Positions 10,502 to 20,608 of a DNA stretch of 64,000 nucleotides are shown piece after piece; positions within the stretch are counted from its first letter, which is position 1; each line of letters opens with the position of its first letter. The stretch is from the IMG/VR virus record IMGVR_UViG_3300048691_000182, positions 32,280-96,279 of that record. One strand, 5' to 3'. A model generated the notes under the pieces. It had not been told where the DNA came from, ran no database searches, and saw only the letters and a program-made list of their open reading frames with translations. The translations under genes were made by a program, and so were the position numbers. Origin of the DNA: a virus.

Positions 10502-12142
10502 ATGAGTAATAATGAAATTCCGTTTAATATAAATATATTAAACCTTACAGATGATAAACTGACGGGAATGAAGCCTGTTAGGTCACAAGACATTTTTGAT
10601 GGAGCAACTCGGAACTTTCACGAAGACGGTATTTATAGTACCAGTATTTTTGGAAAAGTGGGAGATGAGAGAAGAAATAGACGTTTCTCTTATATTGACA
10701 TCAAACTAGGTATTCTTCACCCTGTAGTTTACAGAGCTTTAATTAAAATAAAAGGTTTATACCAAGGCATTATTAACGGTACAGAATTTGTACTATGGAA
10801 TAATGAAATTAAAGACTTTGAGAAAACAAATGCGTTAAGTGGTAAGACTGGTTATAGTTATTTCTTAGACCATTGGAAGGATATTAACTTTATTGAAAAT
10901 GATAGCGATAGACGACAATTCAATATTGATATCTGTAAACGTTTTGCTAACAAAGCAATTCTTACTAAAATCACCGTCATTCCAGCAGGCGTAAGAGATC
11001 TTCAAGATAATGGTGGAGGTAGAACTGAAGAAGATGAAATTAATGTACTTTATAGAAAATTACTTTCATTTGCTAACTCTGTTCCCGCTACAGCTATTGA
11101 GACTAATCCAGAAATTTTAAATAAAGCAAGAGTGGGTCTACAAAGAACCTATAATGAGATTTATGAATTAATAGAAAGTTTTGTTGAAGGTAAGAAAAAA
11201 TTAATTACTGGTGGGTGGGCTGCCCGTAAGGTATTTAACGGAACACGTAATGTTCTTACCGCCATGAACTTTAACTCAGGCGACATGGGTTCACCCACTA
11301 ACGTTGGTTTTAACGACACAGTGGTTGGTCTGTATCAGTTCCTAAAAGGCACGCTTCCTGTTAGTAAATACAATCTTAGAAATGGTTTCTTAAGTAAAGT
11401 ATTTAGTGGTCCTAACTCTCCAGTTTACTTAACTAATATTAAAACAAGAAAACGTGAAGCCGTTAGAATTAATTCTAAACTTAGGGATATTTGGGATAGT
11501 GCTGAAGGTATTGAGAAAGTAATTACTTCTTTTCAAGAAACTTCATTTAGATCAAATCCTGTTATTATTGAAGGTTACTATATTGGTTTAGTTTATAAAG
11601 GACCTGACGGTACATATAAACTATTTCAAGATATCGAAGAGCTTCCTAAAACTAGGTCTGTCGATGATGTCCATCCAATTACTTTTACGGAGCTTTTATA
11701 TTTATCTGTTTATAAAACAGCTAACAAATATCCTGCTTTTGTAACTCGTTACCCGATTACTGGTTACGGGTCAATATATCCTAGTAAGGTATTTTTAAAA
11801 CCAACTATTAAAACAGAAATTAGAACAGAGCTAGACGACAACTGGCAACCAATGGATGACTCTAACACAGCTTATCAGTTTCCTATCACAGGTAGCTCGT
11901 TTGTTGACTCCATGGCTCCGCATTCCACCCACCTGAGTAGACTGGGTGCTGACTATGATGGGGATACTGGAAGCTTAAATATAGCCTATACCGACGACGC
12001 AGTGGCTGAAATTGATAATTACTTAAAAGATAAAAGTTACTATATTGGTACAGATGGTAGCATTAGTTTTAGTGCTAACACGGATACCATCACTTACGTT
12101 TTACACAACATGACTACTAACGTAGAACAACCACAGGAATAA
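10502..12142 (+). CDS. Virion RNA polymerase beta' subunit, N-terminal part
   Basis: 546 residues from ATG 10502, preferred over an in-frame upstream ATG at 10454 that would overlap the divergent gene. Near residues 480-487 is GADYDGD, the version of the NADFDGD magnesium-binding catalytic motif of multisubunit RNA polymerases. The protein stops about 60 residues after that motif, so the remaining beta' must be a separate gene outside this window, as in phiKZ-like phages where beta' is split. It overlaps nothing and is followed three bases later by the beta gene. Location beside the tail hydrolase marks it as the polymerase that travels in the virion (gp180-like). Confidence 0.88.
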   Translation: MSNNEIPFNINILNLTDDKLTGMKPVRSQDIFDGATRNFHEDGIYSTSIFGKVGDERRNRRFSYIDIKLGILHPVVYRALIKIKGLYQGIINGTEFVLWNNEIKDFEKTNALSGKTGYSYFLDHWKDINFIENDSDRRQFNIDICKRFANKAILTKITVIPAGVRDLQDNGGGRTEEDEINVLYRKLLSFANSVPATAIETNPEILNKARVGLQRTYNEIYELIESFVEGKKKLITGGWAARKVFNGTRNVLTAMNFNSGDMGSPTNVGFNDTVVGLYQFLKGTLPVSKYNLRNGFLSKVFSGPNSPVYLTNIKTRKREAVRINSKLRDIWDSAEGIEKVITSFQETSFRSNPVIIEGYYIGLVYKGPDGTYKLFQDIEELPKTRSVDDVHPITFTELLYLSVYKTANKYPAFVTRYPITGYGSIYPSKVFLKPTIKTEIRTELDDNWQPMDDSNTAYQFPITGSSFVDSMAPHSTHLSRLGADYDGDTGSLNIAYTDDAVAEIDNYLKDKSYYIGTDGSISFSANTDTITYVLHNMTTNVEQPQE

Positions 12143-12145
12143 ATT

Positions 12146-15100
12146 ATGCTTGCTTATGATCTATTCTACAGACACTCAGGTGTTAGAATACCACAACAAT
12201 TAATGACTCCCATCATAACTTCTATGGAGAAGTTTGAGTTTCCTAAAAACTCTTTGTTTAACAGCATTTCTTACGATGGTGTACGCTCTGCCCCCAGTAG
12301 TGATGAATATTTGTTTAGACTCATTACTAAACAAATACTGATGGACCACGTTATTAATTTAACTGAGTTCACGGGTAACCCTAGAAGAATCAACACACAA
12401 ATAACACCTTATATTCGTGAGTACCATGTTCACAATAGAAGGTTCAGGCTAAGCAAGGATATGGTTAAAACCGATAGAGAACAAAATACTCTAATGGTTA
12501 CTAACTACGACTTCTTACCTAAGGCATATCGGTACACAAGAAATAAGTTTACAGAAGCATATATCTGGCATAACCTTACTAAGACTTTATGCGACACCAT
12601 TGAGTCCCAAGCTAAAGTTAGTCAAAGACAACAATTCATTCTTATTGATCTTCCTACCATTCTACCGAGTGTTACATCTTTAGATCTTTATTCTAAGGTA
12701 TTTAATACTAATTATTTAAATATTTTCAATACTGCTGAATCTAAAATGATTTTGGAGATTTGGAAGTGGTTAGGTGAAGACAGTAGAAAAGATTCTATTC
12801 TAAATACGTTATCTAAAGATTCTTTATCTAAAGTTAACATTATTTACAGAGATGTAAATAAGTGGTTAGTAGTGAATCTTGGAGTTTTGAATAGTTGGAG
12901 ATATGTTAAAGTTGAGGATAGTGAACCAGGTCAGAAAATCAAGATAACGCCCGCTGATCTACAGAAACGGTTCTTGAGAATGTTGATGGGTTTAATGCAT
13001 CTTAGAAGTACGCCTAGTGCTTCTGAAACTGAGAATCCAGAAACCACCGCCGATACAGCTGCTTCCGCACCTGAAGAAGATCCATTAAAGAATGAATTAA
13101 AACCTATTGTTGCTGAACAAGAGTTAACTGACGGAGTAGCTCTTAATAACGAAGAGACTAGACTAGAGGCTTCAAACAGACTCTTAGCCAGTATAGACGA
13201 TGACTTAAAACAACTCGACGTTATTGAAAGCTTAAAATTAAGTGCTTTGGTAAATGCTGATTCTGAACAAGGTGATCAAAGTTTTAATGACTCTAGTGCT
13301 TCTTTAGAAGATTTTAACAAAGAAGTTAAACCGGAAGACGCCATTATTAAGATTTGTAATAAACAAGCTGATGACGGTATTATTACAGCAGCTGTTTTTA
13401 AGAATCTCGTAAGCGCAGCTTCTACTTACAAAACGCTAAAGGCACCAGGCACGGATGTTTCTCTAGAAGAGTACATTAACATACCTCCTGAGGACTTAGC
13501 CATTAACGAATCTAAGCCTATCAAGAGTATTGCGACTGTACTTGATAAGTCAATGTTAAAAAGTAGTCTATTAACTTTTGATGAAAAGTATGTAGAGAAG
13601 GTTCTGTCTAAGGACATTGCTGGTATGGTAGTGGGGGTTCAGAAAGCTGGTGTCATTCTTAATGACTACTCTATCGAACGCCATAACGAATTACTTGGTG
13701 AGTACGAAGTCCACACAATGCGAGTAAGACCCGTTGAAGGTGTTAGTTCAGTTTTGCATTTTAGAATACCAGTTGTGCAAGAAGACGGAACACTAACCAT
13801 TGCTGGTAATCGCTACAGACTTAGAAAACAGAGATCTGATTGCCCTATTAGAAAAATATCACCTAGGTCTGTTGCTCTCACTAGTTATTACGGTAAAACG
13901 TTTGTTAATAGAAACGATAAAAAAGTAAATGATTACGGAAATTGGCTCTGTAATAACATTATGCTTAAAGGACTAGATAGTACAGATGAAACTGTTTCTA
14001 ACATAGCAACAGGTGATGTTTTTAATAATGATGCATCTGTACCTCGTGTTTACAGTGCCATCTCTCAAAACTTTATTAGTTTTAATTCACAAGGTTATAG
14101 TTTTAATTTTGATATTAACTCTATTGAGAAAATTCACGGTAAAGAAAATTCTGATAAACAAAAAGAGTTTGGTGTTACTTTGGTTGCTATTAATAACAAA
14201 GATGAAAGTCTTGGTATTGATATCGACAACAACATTGTTAAGATTGAAAAATCTGGTAATAAAATACTGGGTACTATTGAAAACTTTCTTGGTCTGAATC
14301 CTATTAATTCACCAATAGATTTTTCTGAACTCAAAGTAATGGGTAAGAATATTTCTGTAGGTTTAGTACTTGCTTACGACATTGGACTTAGTGAACTCTG
14401 CGAACGTTTAAAAGTAGAACCTAGAAAAGTTCTTGCTGGTAATAGATTAAACCTAGAACATCATGAGTACGCAATTACTTTTAGTGACGTAAGTTTAGTA
14501 TTCAGCAAAAAAGATAAGTTAGCTACCTTAATTCTAGCTGGTTTTAATGAATACGATAAAGTCATTAGAAGATATTCTGTTGCAGCAATGGATAAACCAA
14601 ATGTTTATCTAAATATTTTAGAATCCGCCGGAATGACAGTTAGGCACTTGCGCGAACTACAGAACTTAAATGGTTTGTTTGTTGACCCTATCACTAAAGA
14701 GCTTTTAGTGGAGATGAAAGAACCTACCACGTTCCATGGTCTGTTAGTCAGAGGCAGCGAATTACTTTTAACAGACGAACATCCCGATCAACTCGATATG
14801 CGATACATGCGCATTAAGGGATATGAACGTATTGCTGGTGCTGTTTATTCTGAGTTAGTACATTCTGTTCGTTCACACAGTAACCGACCTGGTAAGCACA
14901 CTAAGCCGTTAGAACTACACCCTTACGCAGTATGGAAAAGAATTACTGCTGATCCAGCAATGGCTTTAATTTCAGATCTTAATCCAATCGAGAATTTGAA
15001 ACAAATGGAAGCTGTGACTTACAGCGGTGAAGGTGGTAGAAATAGTAGGACAATGACCAGAGATACAAGACAGTACCATGAGACAGATATTGGTGTTATC

Positions 15101-16399
15101 TCGGAGTCCACTGTTGATAGTTCTGGAGTTGGTATTAATATTTTTACTAGCGCCGACCCTCAATTTAAATCTGTCAGAGGAACTACCAAACCTTTTGTTT
15201 TAGAAAAAGCTGGTCCAGCTGCCATGCTTTCTACTTCGGCTTTAATGTCGCCAAGTAGTGATCACGACGACCCAAAACGAGTAAACTTTATTGCTATTCA
15301 ACACTCGCACGGTATTGCTTGCTCTGGTTATAAACAAACTGGTTTACGCACCGGATACGAGCAAGTCATTGCGCACAGAACAAGTGATATGTATGCTTTT
15401 ACAGCCAGACAAGATGGCGAGGTAATTTCATCTCAACCTGACGGTATACAAGTTAAATATAAAGACGGTACTGTAAAAGGTTTTCAAGTAGGTAGAAGAT
15501 TTGGTGCAGCGGCAGGTCTTACAATCCCGCATGACTTAGTTACCGATTTAAAGACAGGGGATAAGTTTAGCTTTGGTGATCCTATTGTTTACAATAAAGG
15601 TTTCTTTGAAAAAGACATACTTGACCCTAAACAAATTGTTTGGAAAGCGGGTGTTAACGCTAAGGTTGTGTTGTTTGAATCTACTGAAACTTTAGAAGAT
15701 GCTTCCAGTATTTCTGAAGAGCTAGCTCAGCGCTTGAAGACTAAAACCACTAAAGTTAAAACCATTGTAGTTAACTTTGACCAAGTGGTGAGGTCTATGG
15801 TTAATGTTAACGACATAATGAAACCAGACACACCACTATGCATAGTTGAAGATGCTACAACACACGGTGCTAATTTGTTTGATGAAGAAACTTTAAATAC
15901 TCTTCAACTACTCAGTAACCAAGCACCTACAGCTAAAGTTAACGGAGTATTAGACAGAATTGAAGTGTATTATCATGGTGATATTGACGACATGAGTGAT
16001 AGCTTAAAGAAGTTAACTAATCAATTTAACAAATCAGCTAGTGTTAGATCTAAAGCTATTGGTAAAGAAAATGTATCTGGTAGCGTAGCAAGTGGTATGA
16101 GTATTGACGGTGAACCTCTTGCGCTTGATACTCTTGCTATTAAGTTTTATATTACCGGCGACGTACCGGCCGGCGTCGGAGATAAAGGCGTTTTTGCTAA
16201 TCAGTTAAAGACTGTATTTAGTAAGGTATTTGCTAATAAAATGAGGACTGAGTCAGGCACTATTATTGATGCTGTGTTCGGTCAAAAGAGCGTACAAGAC
16301 CGTATTGTTACTAGCGTAAACACTATTGGTACTACCAATACCCTTTTGGGTGTTATTGGTAAACGCGCTGTACAAATTTATAAACAAGGAGTTAAGTAA
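12146..16399 (+). CDS. Virion RNA polymerase beta subunit, apparently one full-length chain
   Basis: 1417 residues. Residues 1-450 have no bacterial counterpart that I can see, apart from an acidic linker near 290-400. From about 480 the protein follows bacterial beta: an N-terminal 'TLTIAGNRYRL' segment, 'SSDHDDPKRVN' near 1035-1045 (the HDDANRALMGSN region) and 'GVGDKGVFANQ' near 1342-1352 (the NKGVIS catalytic region). The lysine equivalent to E. coli K1065 (GDK) is a valine (GDVPAG), while the K1073 equivalent (DKGV) is kept. AGGA in the end of the previous gene serves as ribosome site. It probably forms the virion polymerase with the preceding beta' part. Confidence 0.87.
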   Translation: MLAYDLFYRHSGVRIPQQLMTPIITSMEKFEFPKNSLFNSISYDGVRSAPSSDEYLFRLITKQILMDHVINLTEFTGNPRRINTQITPYIREYHVHNRRFRLSKDMVKTDREQNTLMVTNYDFLPKAYRYTRNKFTEAYIWHNLTKTLCDTIESQAKVSQRQQFILIDLPTILPSVTSLDLYSKVFNTNYLNIFNTAESKMILEIWKWLGEDSRKDSILNTLSKDSLSKVNIIYRDVNKWLVVNLGVLNSWRYVKVEDSEPGQKIKITPADLQKRFLRMLMGLMHLRSTPSASETENPETTADTAASAPEEDPLKNELKPIVAEQELTDGVALNNEETRLEASNRLLASIDDDLKQLDVIESLKLSALVNADSEQGDQSFNDSSASLEDFNKEVKPEDAIIKICNKQADDGIITAAVFKNLVSAASTYKTLKAPGTDVSLEEYINIPPEDLAINESKPIKSIATVLDKSMLKSSLLTFDEKYVEKVLSKDIAGMVVGVQKAGVILNDYSIERHNELLGEYEVHTMRVRPVEGVSSVLHFRIPVVQEDGTLTIAGNRYRLRKQRSDCPIRKISPRSVALTSYYGKTFVNRNDKKVNDYGNWLCNNIMLKGLDSTDETVSNIATGDVFNNDASVPRVYSAISQNFISFNSQGYSFNFDINSIEKIHGKENSDKQKEFGVTLVAINNKDESLGIDIDNNIVKIEKSGNKILGTIENFLGLNPINSPIDFSELKVMGKNISVGLVLAYDIGLSELCERLKVEPRKVLAGNRLNLEHHEYAITFSDVSLVFSKKDKLATLILAGFNEYDKVIRRYSVAAMDKPNVYLNILESAGMTVRHLRELQNLNGLFVDPITKELLVEMKEPTTFHGLLVRGSELLLTDEHPDQLDMRYMRIKGYERIAGAVYSELVHSVRSHSNRPGKHTKPLELHPYAVWKRITADPAMALISDLNPIENLKQMEAVTYSGEGGRNSRTMTRDTRQYHETDIGVISESTVDSSGVGINIFTSADPQFKSVRGTTKPFVLEKAGPAAMLSTSALMSPSSDHDDPKRVNFIAIQHSHGIACSGYKQTGLRTGYEQVIAHRTSDMYAFTARQDGEVISSQPDGIQVKYKDGTVKGFQVGRRFGAAAGLTIPHDLVTDLKTGDKFSFGDPIVYNKGFFEKDILDPKQIVWKAGVNAKVVLFESTETLEDASSISEELAQRLKTKTTKVKTIVVNFDQVVRSMVNVNDIMKPDTPLCIVEDATTHGANLFDEETLNTLQLLSNQAPTAKVNGVLDRIEVYYHGDIDDMSDSLKKLTNQFNKSASVRSKAIGKENVSGSVASGMSIDGEPLALDTLAIKFYITGDVPAGVGDKGVFANQLKTVFSKVFANKMRTESGTIIDAVFGQKSVQDRIVTSVNTIGTTNTLLGVIGKRAVQIYKQGVK

Positions 16400-16587
16400 T
16401 GGATGTCTCTAATAAGACTGAGGAAACTCAAAAGGTATTGGGTAATGCAACTGAGTTCGCAACCAACATTATTTTGAATGTAGTTGGAAACGATGTTTCT
16501 GATTCTCTTAATGGTGAAGTGGTTGGTCGCACTATTTTGAATGGTATTATTCAAAATCGTTTCGCCAGAGAACTCAAGTTAATTTAA
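16399..16587 (+). CDS. Small unknown protein in the virion polymerase operon
   Basis: 62 residues; its ATG shares one base with the stop of the beta gene (taATG), so translation is coupled. Mixed hydrophobic and polar, no membrane segment, no motif recognised. The tight link suggests a partner of the polymerase, which is inference. Confidence 0.7.
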   Translation: MDVSNKTEETQKVLGNATEFATNIILNVVGNDVSDSLNGEVVGRTILNGIIQNRFARELKLI

Positions 16588-16599
16588 GGAATTATAAAA

Positions 16600-18045
16600 A
16601 TGATTAATGTCGATACAATGCAAGCTTGTTCTAGTCTTGCCATTAAGGCAACGGGTAAAGATAAACGAATTATTGCTGTAACTGGCACTCCTCTAGCTTC
16701 ATTGGTCAAAGCTACTAACCTTTGTCTAGCTAGTTCTAATGTTTGCGCTGCTACCGATGATGTTTTTAGCGGCTCTAGTGTAGCTTATGCAACTGGTGCG
16801 GAAAGCAAACTTGAAGAAACTATCCATGATAAAACAATGGATGATTTAGTTAATGATGTTTCCAAGGCTGTAGCCACACATATTAGTTTTGCTAAAAATG
16901 TAGTTAGTCCAATGGTGGTTAAGTATATTGATTATGTTGTAAAACAAATGTCAATTGACTTGAATTCAGCCGCTACTAAATTTTCTGTTGAAGTTATCGA
17001 CTTACCTGAACCTTTAACTAATGGTTCTTTTGAGCAAAGTTTGGAAAGATTTAAAGAAAAGACTTTCTATGAACCAGAAGACAAATTGAAACTAGGCGCC
17101 CGCACTAGTGAAGAAATTTTTGCTTTGTTGCAAAGCGGTTCTAAAGATTTTGATGCAAAAGTAGCTGTTTGGTATGGAACTCTTTCACCACGTTTTATTG
17201 ACGATGTCTGGAGCCAGTATTTTGGAACACCCAGTATTGTTACTACTAACGACTGGGGTACTAGCTCACTTAGTCTGAACTCTATTAACAATAGAGATAC
17301 TTCTATTTTGGTATTTTTACTTGCTCAGCGTCTTGGTCAAGATATTCCAGAGTCAACTAGTATGACTCTGACACAATACCGTGACACTATTTACAATTTG
17401 ACAGAAGCTAGCGCTTTACAAATTTTAGGTATTTACGATAGACATGTGTTATCTATTAAAACTAATACTTTAGTTGAATTTGTTTCTTTTGATGGAAGAT
17501 CAATTAAAGTAAACGGTACTGTTTATCGTGATTGGTTAGCTGGTGGTGGGTCTAACGAGATTATTCTCGGTATGGCTGCTAGTAGCTCTAAAGCAAGAGT
17601 AGTTTCAGAATTTACTGAGAAAGCCGATTCTTTCAAAGCTTCTTGGTATCAGTTTGAGGAACTTAACAATACTCTTGCACGTAATAACAAATACGCTCGT
17701 TTTGTTCAGGCTTTAGAAACTGGTTTTGAATATATTCAAACAGGTGAACAATCAGAACAAGAACGTGTTTTGATGCAAGAAAAACCAACAGTATCTGAAG
17801 AAATAAAGAAATATTTCAAAGAAGAGTTGGAAAAGATCAAGAACGCAGATGTTGAGAATGTTAACGATACATGCATGCGTTTGTTGTGCCGTAGCCGTTA
17901 CTTCTACACTGATGCTGAAAAGTTCTTGACAAGCATCAATGAGGCACATAAAGCTAATCCTGAAGTTGATGTTCGTGTAGCAGCTTTGATTGCAACTATT
18001 GAGTATGTTGCTGATTATGTTGCTGACCAAATGCAAGTAGTATAA
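16600..18045 (+). CDS. Unknown protein of the virion polymerase block
   Basis: 481 residues, mostly helical; the C-terminal third (about 390-440) is charged and coiled-coil-like. No known domain seen. It follows the 62-residue gene by 12 bases and precedes another unknown by 12 bases, so it belongs to the same plus-strand operon that ends with the prohead protease. phiKZ-like phages carry structural genes at the equivalent place; a virion role is likely but unproven. Confidence 0.7.
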   Translation: MINVDTMQACSSLAIKATGKDKRIIAVTGTPLASLVKATNLCLASSNVCAATDDVFSGSSVAYATGAESKLEETIHDKTMDDLVNDVSKAVATHISFAKNVVSPMVVKYIDYVVKQMSIDLNSAATKFSVEVIDLPEPLTNGSFEQSLERFKEKTFYEPEDKLKLGARTSEEIFALLQSGSKDFDAKVAVWYGTLSPRFIDDVWSQYFGTPSIVTTNDWGTSSLSLNSINNRDTSILVFLLAQRLGQDIPESTSMTLTQYRDTIYNLTEASALQILGIYDRHVLSIKTNTLVEFVSFDGRSIKVNGTVYRDWLAGGGSNEIILGMAASSSKARVVSEFTEKADSFKASWYQFEELNNTLARNNKYARFVQALETGFEYIQTGEQSEQERVLMQEKPTVSEEIKKYFKEELEKIKNADVENVNDTCMRLLCRSRYFYTDAEKFLTSINEAHKANPEVDVRVAALIATIEYVADYVADQMQVV

Positions 18046-18057
18046 AAGAGGTAAGGC

Positions 18058-18783
18058 ATGGATATTAAACAATTAGAGCGTAACGCTGCTAAGGTCCATG
18101 CTTGTCTTCAAGAAACACCAGATGGTCGTCTAATAGCCTTGGAGGAATGTAAAATATACGTTCCTTCAAGGTTTGAAGAACGTGGTCTGATGGAACATGG
18201 CGTAGAAACTTATATTGTTGGTATTTATGCTATTGTTGTAGAAGACAAGTACTTAGCTGTTTCAATGGTTAACGCAATGATGCGTATTAAACCATCCTCA
18301 GCAATGAAAGTAAAAATAAGAGGTACTGAGTGCTATGAATTTACTTTTGATGCTGGTAGTACTATAATCGCTTCTCTTAATCTTGTTAAGAATGACGTTT
18401 TAGTTTATAAAATTTATAATGAAATTTTATCTAACGGTGAGATACCTTGGTATTTAAACTACAGTGATCTTGGTAAACTTTTTGATACAGCTAAACTTCA
18501 CGCTGGTGCTAACGTCGGACAAAACTCCGAAGTTACAGAATTGATTATTTCGCTGATAGCAAGAACTCCTGAAGATAAAGTTAAATACTACAGAACGATA
18601 GCACAAGACGAAGACATTATTCAAAATAAACCAGCTACATACGTGGCTTTAAAGAACGTACAATATTCTGCAACTAACACTACAGATAAGCTAGCAGGTT
18701 CTTATTTTGGCGATGCGCTTACATCTGCTCTTATAAACCCATCATCAAAAAGAGAGCGTTTAGAATCACTGCTATTAAAATAA
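18058..18783 (+). CDS. Unknown protein
   Basis: 241 residues with an AGAGG ribosome site eight bases upstream. Alternating beta and helix character, no recognised motif. It is co-directional with the polymerase and protease genes and ends just before an AT-rich stretch at 18784-18837 that may hold the promoter of the protease gene. Confidence 0.7.
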   Translation: MDIKQLERNAAKVHACLQETPDGRLIALEECKIYVPSRFEERGLMEHGVETYIVGIYAIVVEDKYLAVSMVNAMMRIKPSSAMKVKIRGTECYEFTFDAGSTIIASLNLVKNDVLVYKIYNEILSNGEIPWYLNYSDLGKLFDTAKLHAGANVGQNSEVTELIISLIARTPEDKVKYYRTIAQDEDIIQNKPATYVALKNVQYSATNTTDKLAGSYFGDALTSALINPSSKRERLESLLLK

Positions 18784-18837
18784 TTTATGTAAAAATAAAT
18801 TATGCTATGATTTCTATTTAATTTATTTTGGATCATT

Positions 18838-19596
18838 ATGGACAATATTCGTTTTACTTGTACTAGCCTTGCTAATACTAATAAAGTAGGGATTATTACA
18901 CCCGATACAGATGGCTACTACGACATGGTTGTAGGCGGTTTAAACGTTTTCAATAGCGTGGGTCAGTATTATGAATACGAAGGTGCTAAAGCACTGTTTG
19001 AGAGCTCTAGTCCTTTTATGCGGCGTATTAAGCGTGGCGCTCTTCGTGGCGAAGTAGGTCACCCTAAACAAATGCCTGGTGAAAAGGACGAAGACTATCT
19101 TGACCGTATTTATGTAATTGACGAACGTAACGTTTGTGTGCATTTTAAAGAAATCTATCTTGATTTCAACTCTAAGAAAATGCCTAACGGTGATCCCGTA
19201 ATTGCTATCATGGGAAAGCTTACTCCTAGCGGACCTAAGGGTGATTATTTAGCTAAGCAGATAGCTAATAAAAATGAGAATGTTTGTTTTAGCATTCGCT
19301 CTCTCACACAGGACACAATGGTGAGAGGTCGTTACACTAGAACAATCAAACATATTGTTACGTTTGACCATGTTAATGAACCAGGCATTTCTATAGCTAA
19401 TAAATACGATGCGCCTGGCTTAGAATCTCTCACTCCTTTAGTTGACAAGCCTGTTACAAAGAACCAAATTCTAAGAAGCGTTAATAAATCAGTAGCTACA
19501 ATCGGAACAGAAAGTGCTGTGATGGATGCTAATGAATTGTTTTCTTCTTTTGGTTGGAGTAGCAACACTGGTAAGCCTGCTTATTCTAAATGGTAA
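18838..19596 (+). CDS. Prohead protease (phiKZ gp175-like, T4 gp21 family)
   Basis: 252 residues. The pattern ALRGEVGHP (His about 75) followed by CFSIRSL (Ser about 152) matches the herpesvirus/T4-type prohead maturation serine proteases, which have GELxHP and a serine within VSxR. The enzyme would cut scaffold and capsid proteins inside the immature head before DNA packaging. It has its own AT-rich upstream region and a perfect terminator hairpin behind it. Length fits the family. phiKZ gp175 sits at a similar distance from its virion polymerase genes. Confidence 0.82.
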   Translation: MDNIRFTCTSLANTNKVGIITPDTDGYYDMVVGGLNVFNSVGQYYEYEGAKALFESSSPFMRRIKRGALRGEVGHPKQMPGEKDEDYLDRIYVIDERNVCVHFKEIYLDFNSKKMPNGDPVIAIMGKLTPSGPKGDYLAKQIANKNENVCFSIRSLTQDTMVRGRYTRTIKHIVTFDHVNEPGISIANKYDAPGLESLTPLVDKPVTKNQILRSVNKSVATIGTESAVMDANELFSSFGWSSNTGKPAYSKW

Positions 19597-19603
19597 TATA
19601 ACT

Positions 19604-19645
19604 ACTCACAGTACAGGAACTTATTATAGTTCCTGTACTGTGAGT
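19604..19645 (+). terminator. Hairpin terminator after prohead protease
   Basis: 17-base inverted repeat (19604-19620 with 19629-19645) directly after the protease stop. Confidence 0.7.
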
Positions 19646-19721
19646 ATGTCTGTATTTTAAAATATTTCAGATACTTATTATTAAATTGGTAAAGCAAGTA
19701 GAAAAAGCTTGTAATAAACCA

Positions 19722-19736
19722 GTGTAAATTTTACAC
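19722..19736. promoter_or_regulatory. Palindromic GTGTAAA/TTTACAC element upstream of an abundant-type gene
   Basis: GTGTAAATTTTACAC is a 15-base palindrome 45 bases before the next start codon. A longer version of the same motif lies upstream of the chimallin-like gene at 46418-46439. It may be an operator or part of a phage promoter. Confidence 0.4.
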
Positions 19737-19781
19737 AAACCACATCTTCTATAGTTTAAACTTTTTAAGGAATAATTTTCT

Positions 19782-20225
19782 ATGACCAAAACTGTTCGTT
19801 TCAACAGTATCAATTACAGCGTTGAAAAGCTCATTGCATTCAAAGGACAGGGAACTCTTGTCGATGTCGGAGATGCCAAGGTTGTAGAGAATCCTCAAAC
19901 TGCAACTGTGACTGAAGAACAACTAAAACACCGTTTGGTGGTTTGTGTTAATGGTAGCTTTATTGTCCTAGTAAAGCCTGAGAAATCTTCAGATTACGCC
20001 AATTCTAAAGTAACTATTATCACCAAGTTGGTACTGAAGAAAGTAGCGGCACCTGCTCTTCCTGCAAACGATCTACGTCCACCTTACGTACCTCCTATGG
20101 ATCTTCAAAATCGCTACGAAGGACGACACGCAAGCCAACCTCGTCAAGATTCATATCGTGCGCGTAGCCCGCAACCACAATCTAGTGATAACGGGTACGG
20201 TAATCGCAACAACCGTGGTTATTAA
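19782..20225 (+). CDS. Small protein with a disordered RNG-rich tail
   Basis: 147 residues. The first ~95 residues look like a small beta fold with many short strands; residues ~100-147 are Pro/Arg/Gln/Asn-rich and end in repeated Asn-Arg-Gly, as in single-stranded nucleic-acid-binding proteins. AAGGA ribosome site. Codons are more C/G-ending than in most neighbours, a sign of high expression. A nucleic-acid-binding role is plausible but no family is recognised. Confidence 0.65.
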   Translation: MTKTVRFNSINYSVEKLIAFKGQGTLVDVGDAKVVENPQTATVTEEQLKHRLVVCVNGSFIVLVKPEKSSDYANSKVTIITKLVLKKVAAPALPANDLRPPYVPPMDLQNRYEGRHASQPRQDSYRARSPQPQSSDNGYGNRNNRGY

Positions 20226-20227
20226 AA

Positions 20228-20494
20228 ATGTTTACAAATAATCCAGCTTTTAAAAAGCTTTGTTATCTTATCCTTGCTCTTGCTTTTGCTGTGTTTATAA
20301 CATCTATGCAAAAAGAAAGTCACGTAAAAGATGAAGTCAATCAGCTGCGATATGAATACATTGTTAGCAATAGTTCTGATGAAAGAAAAGAAAAGGCTAA
20401 ACAATTGATTGGTAAAATTGATAGTTTACCTAAGCACTTAGTTACTCCTGATATGGAAGACCTTGTAAGTAATTTAAAAAGTAACTTGCAGTAA
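20228..20494 (+). CDS. Small membrane-anchored protein
   Basis: 88 residues with one hydrophobic helix at about 8-26 (LCYLILALAFAVFIT), followed by a charged helical domain with Lys- and Asp-rich segments. It begins two bases after the previous stop, so the pair is probably co-transcribed. Function not recognised; the shape suggests an inner-membrane anchor with a short periplasmic or cytoplasmic tail. Confidence 0.65.
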   Translation: MFTNNPAFKKLCYLILALAFAVFITSMQKESHVKDEVNQLRYEYIVSNSSDERKEKAKQLIGKIDSLPKHLVTPDMEDLVSNLKSNLQ

Positions 20495-20509
20495 CTAAGA
20501 ACAAAATTT

Positions 20510-20591
20510 GTTACCTAGTGTTTATTCTTAAGAAAATATTGGGTAACATTTAAGCAGGTCAATGACCTAAATACCAACCGCTAGAAATAGC
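20510..20591 (+). promoter_or_regulatory. Structured leader of the following abundant-type gene
   Basis: Three possible hairpins line up before the gene at 20609: GTTACC (20510-20515) with GGTAAC (20542-20547), AGGTCA/TGACCT (20556-20568), and a GCTA-GAAA-TAGC hairpin with a GNRA tetraloop (20580-20591). They may stabilise the mRNA or control translation. Confidence 0.4.
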
Positions 20592-20608
20592 AAATGAAGT
20601 GAGTTATT

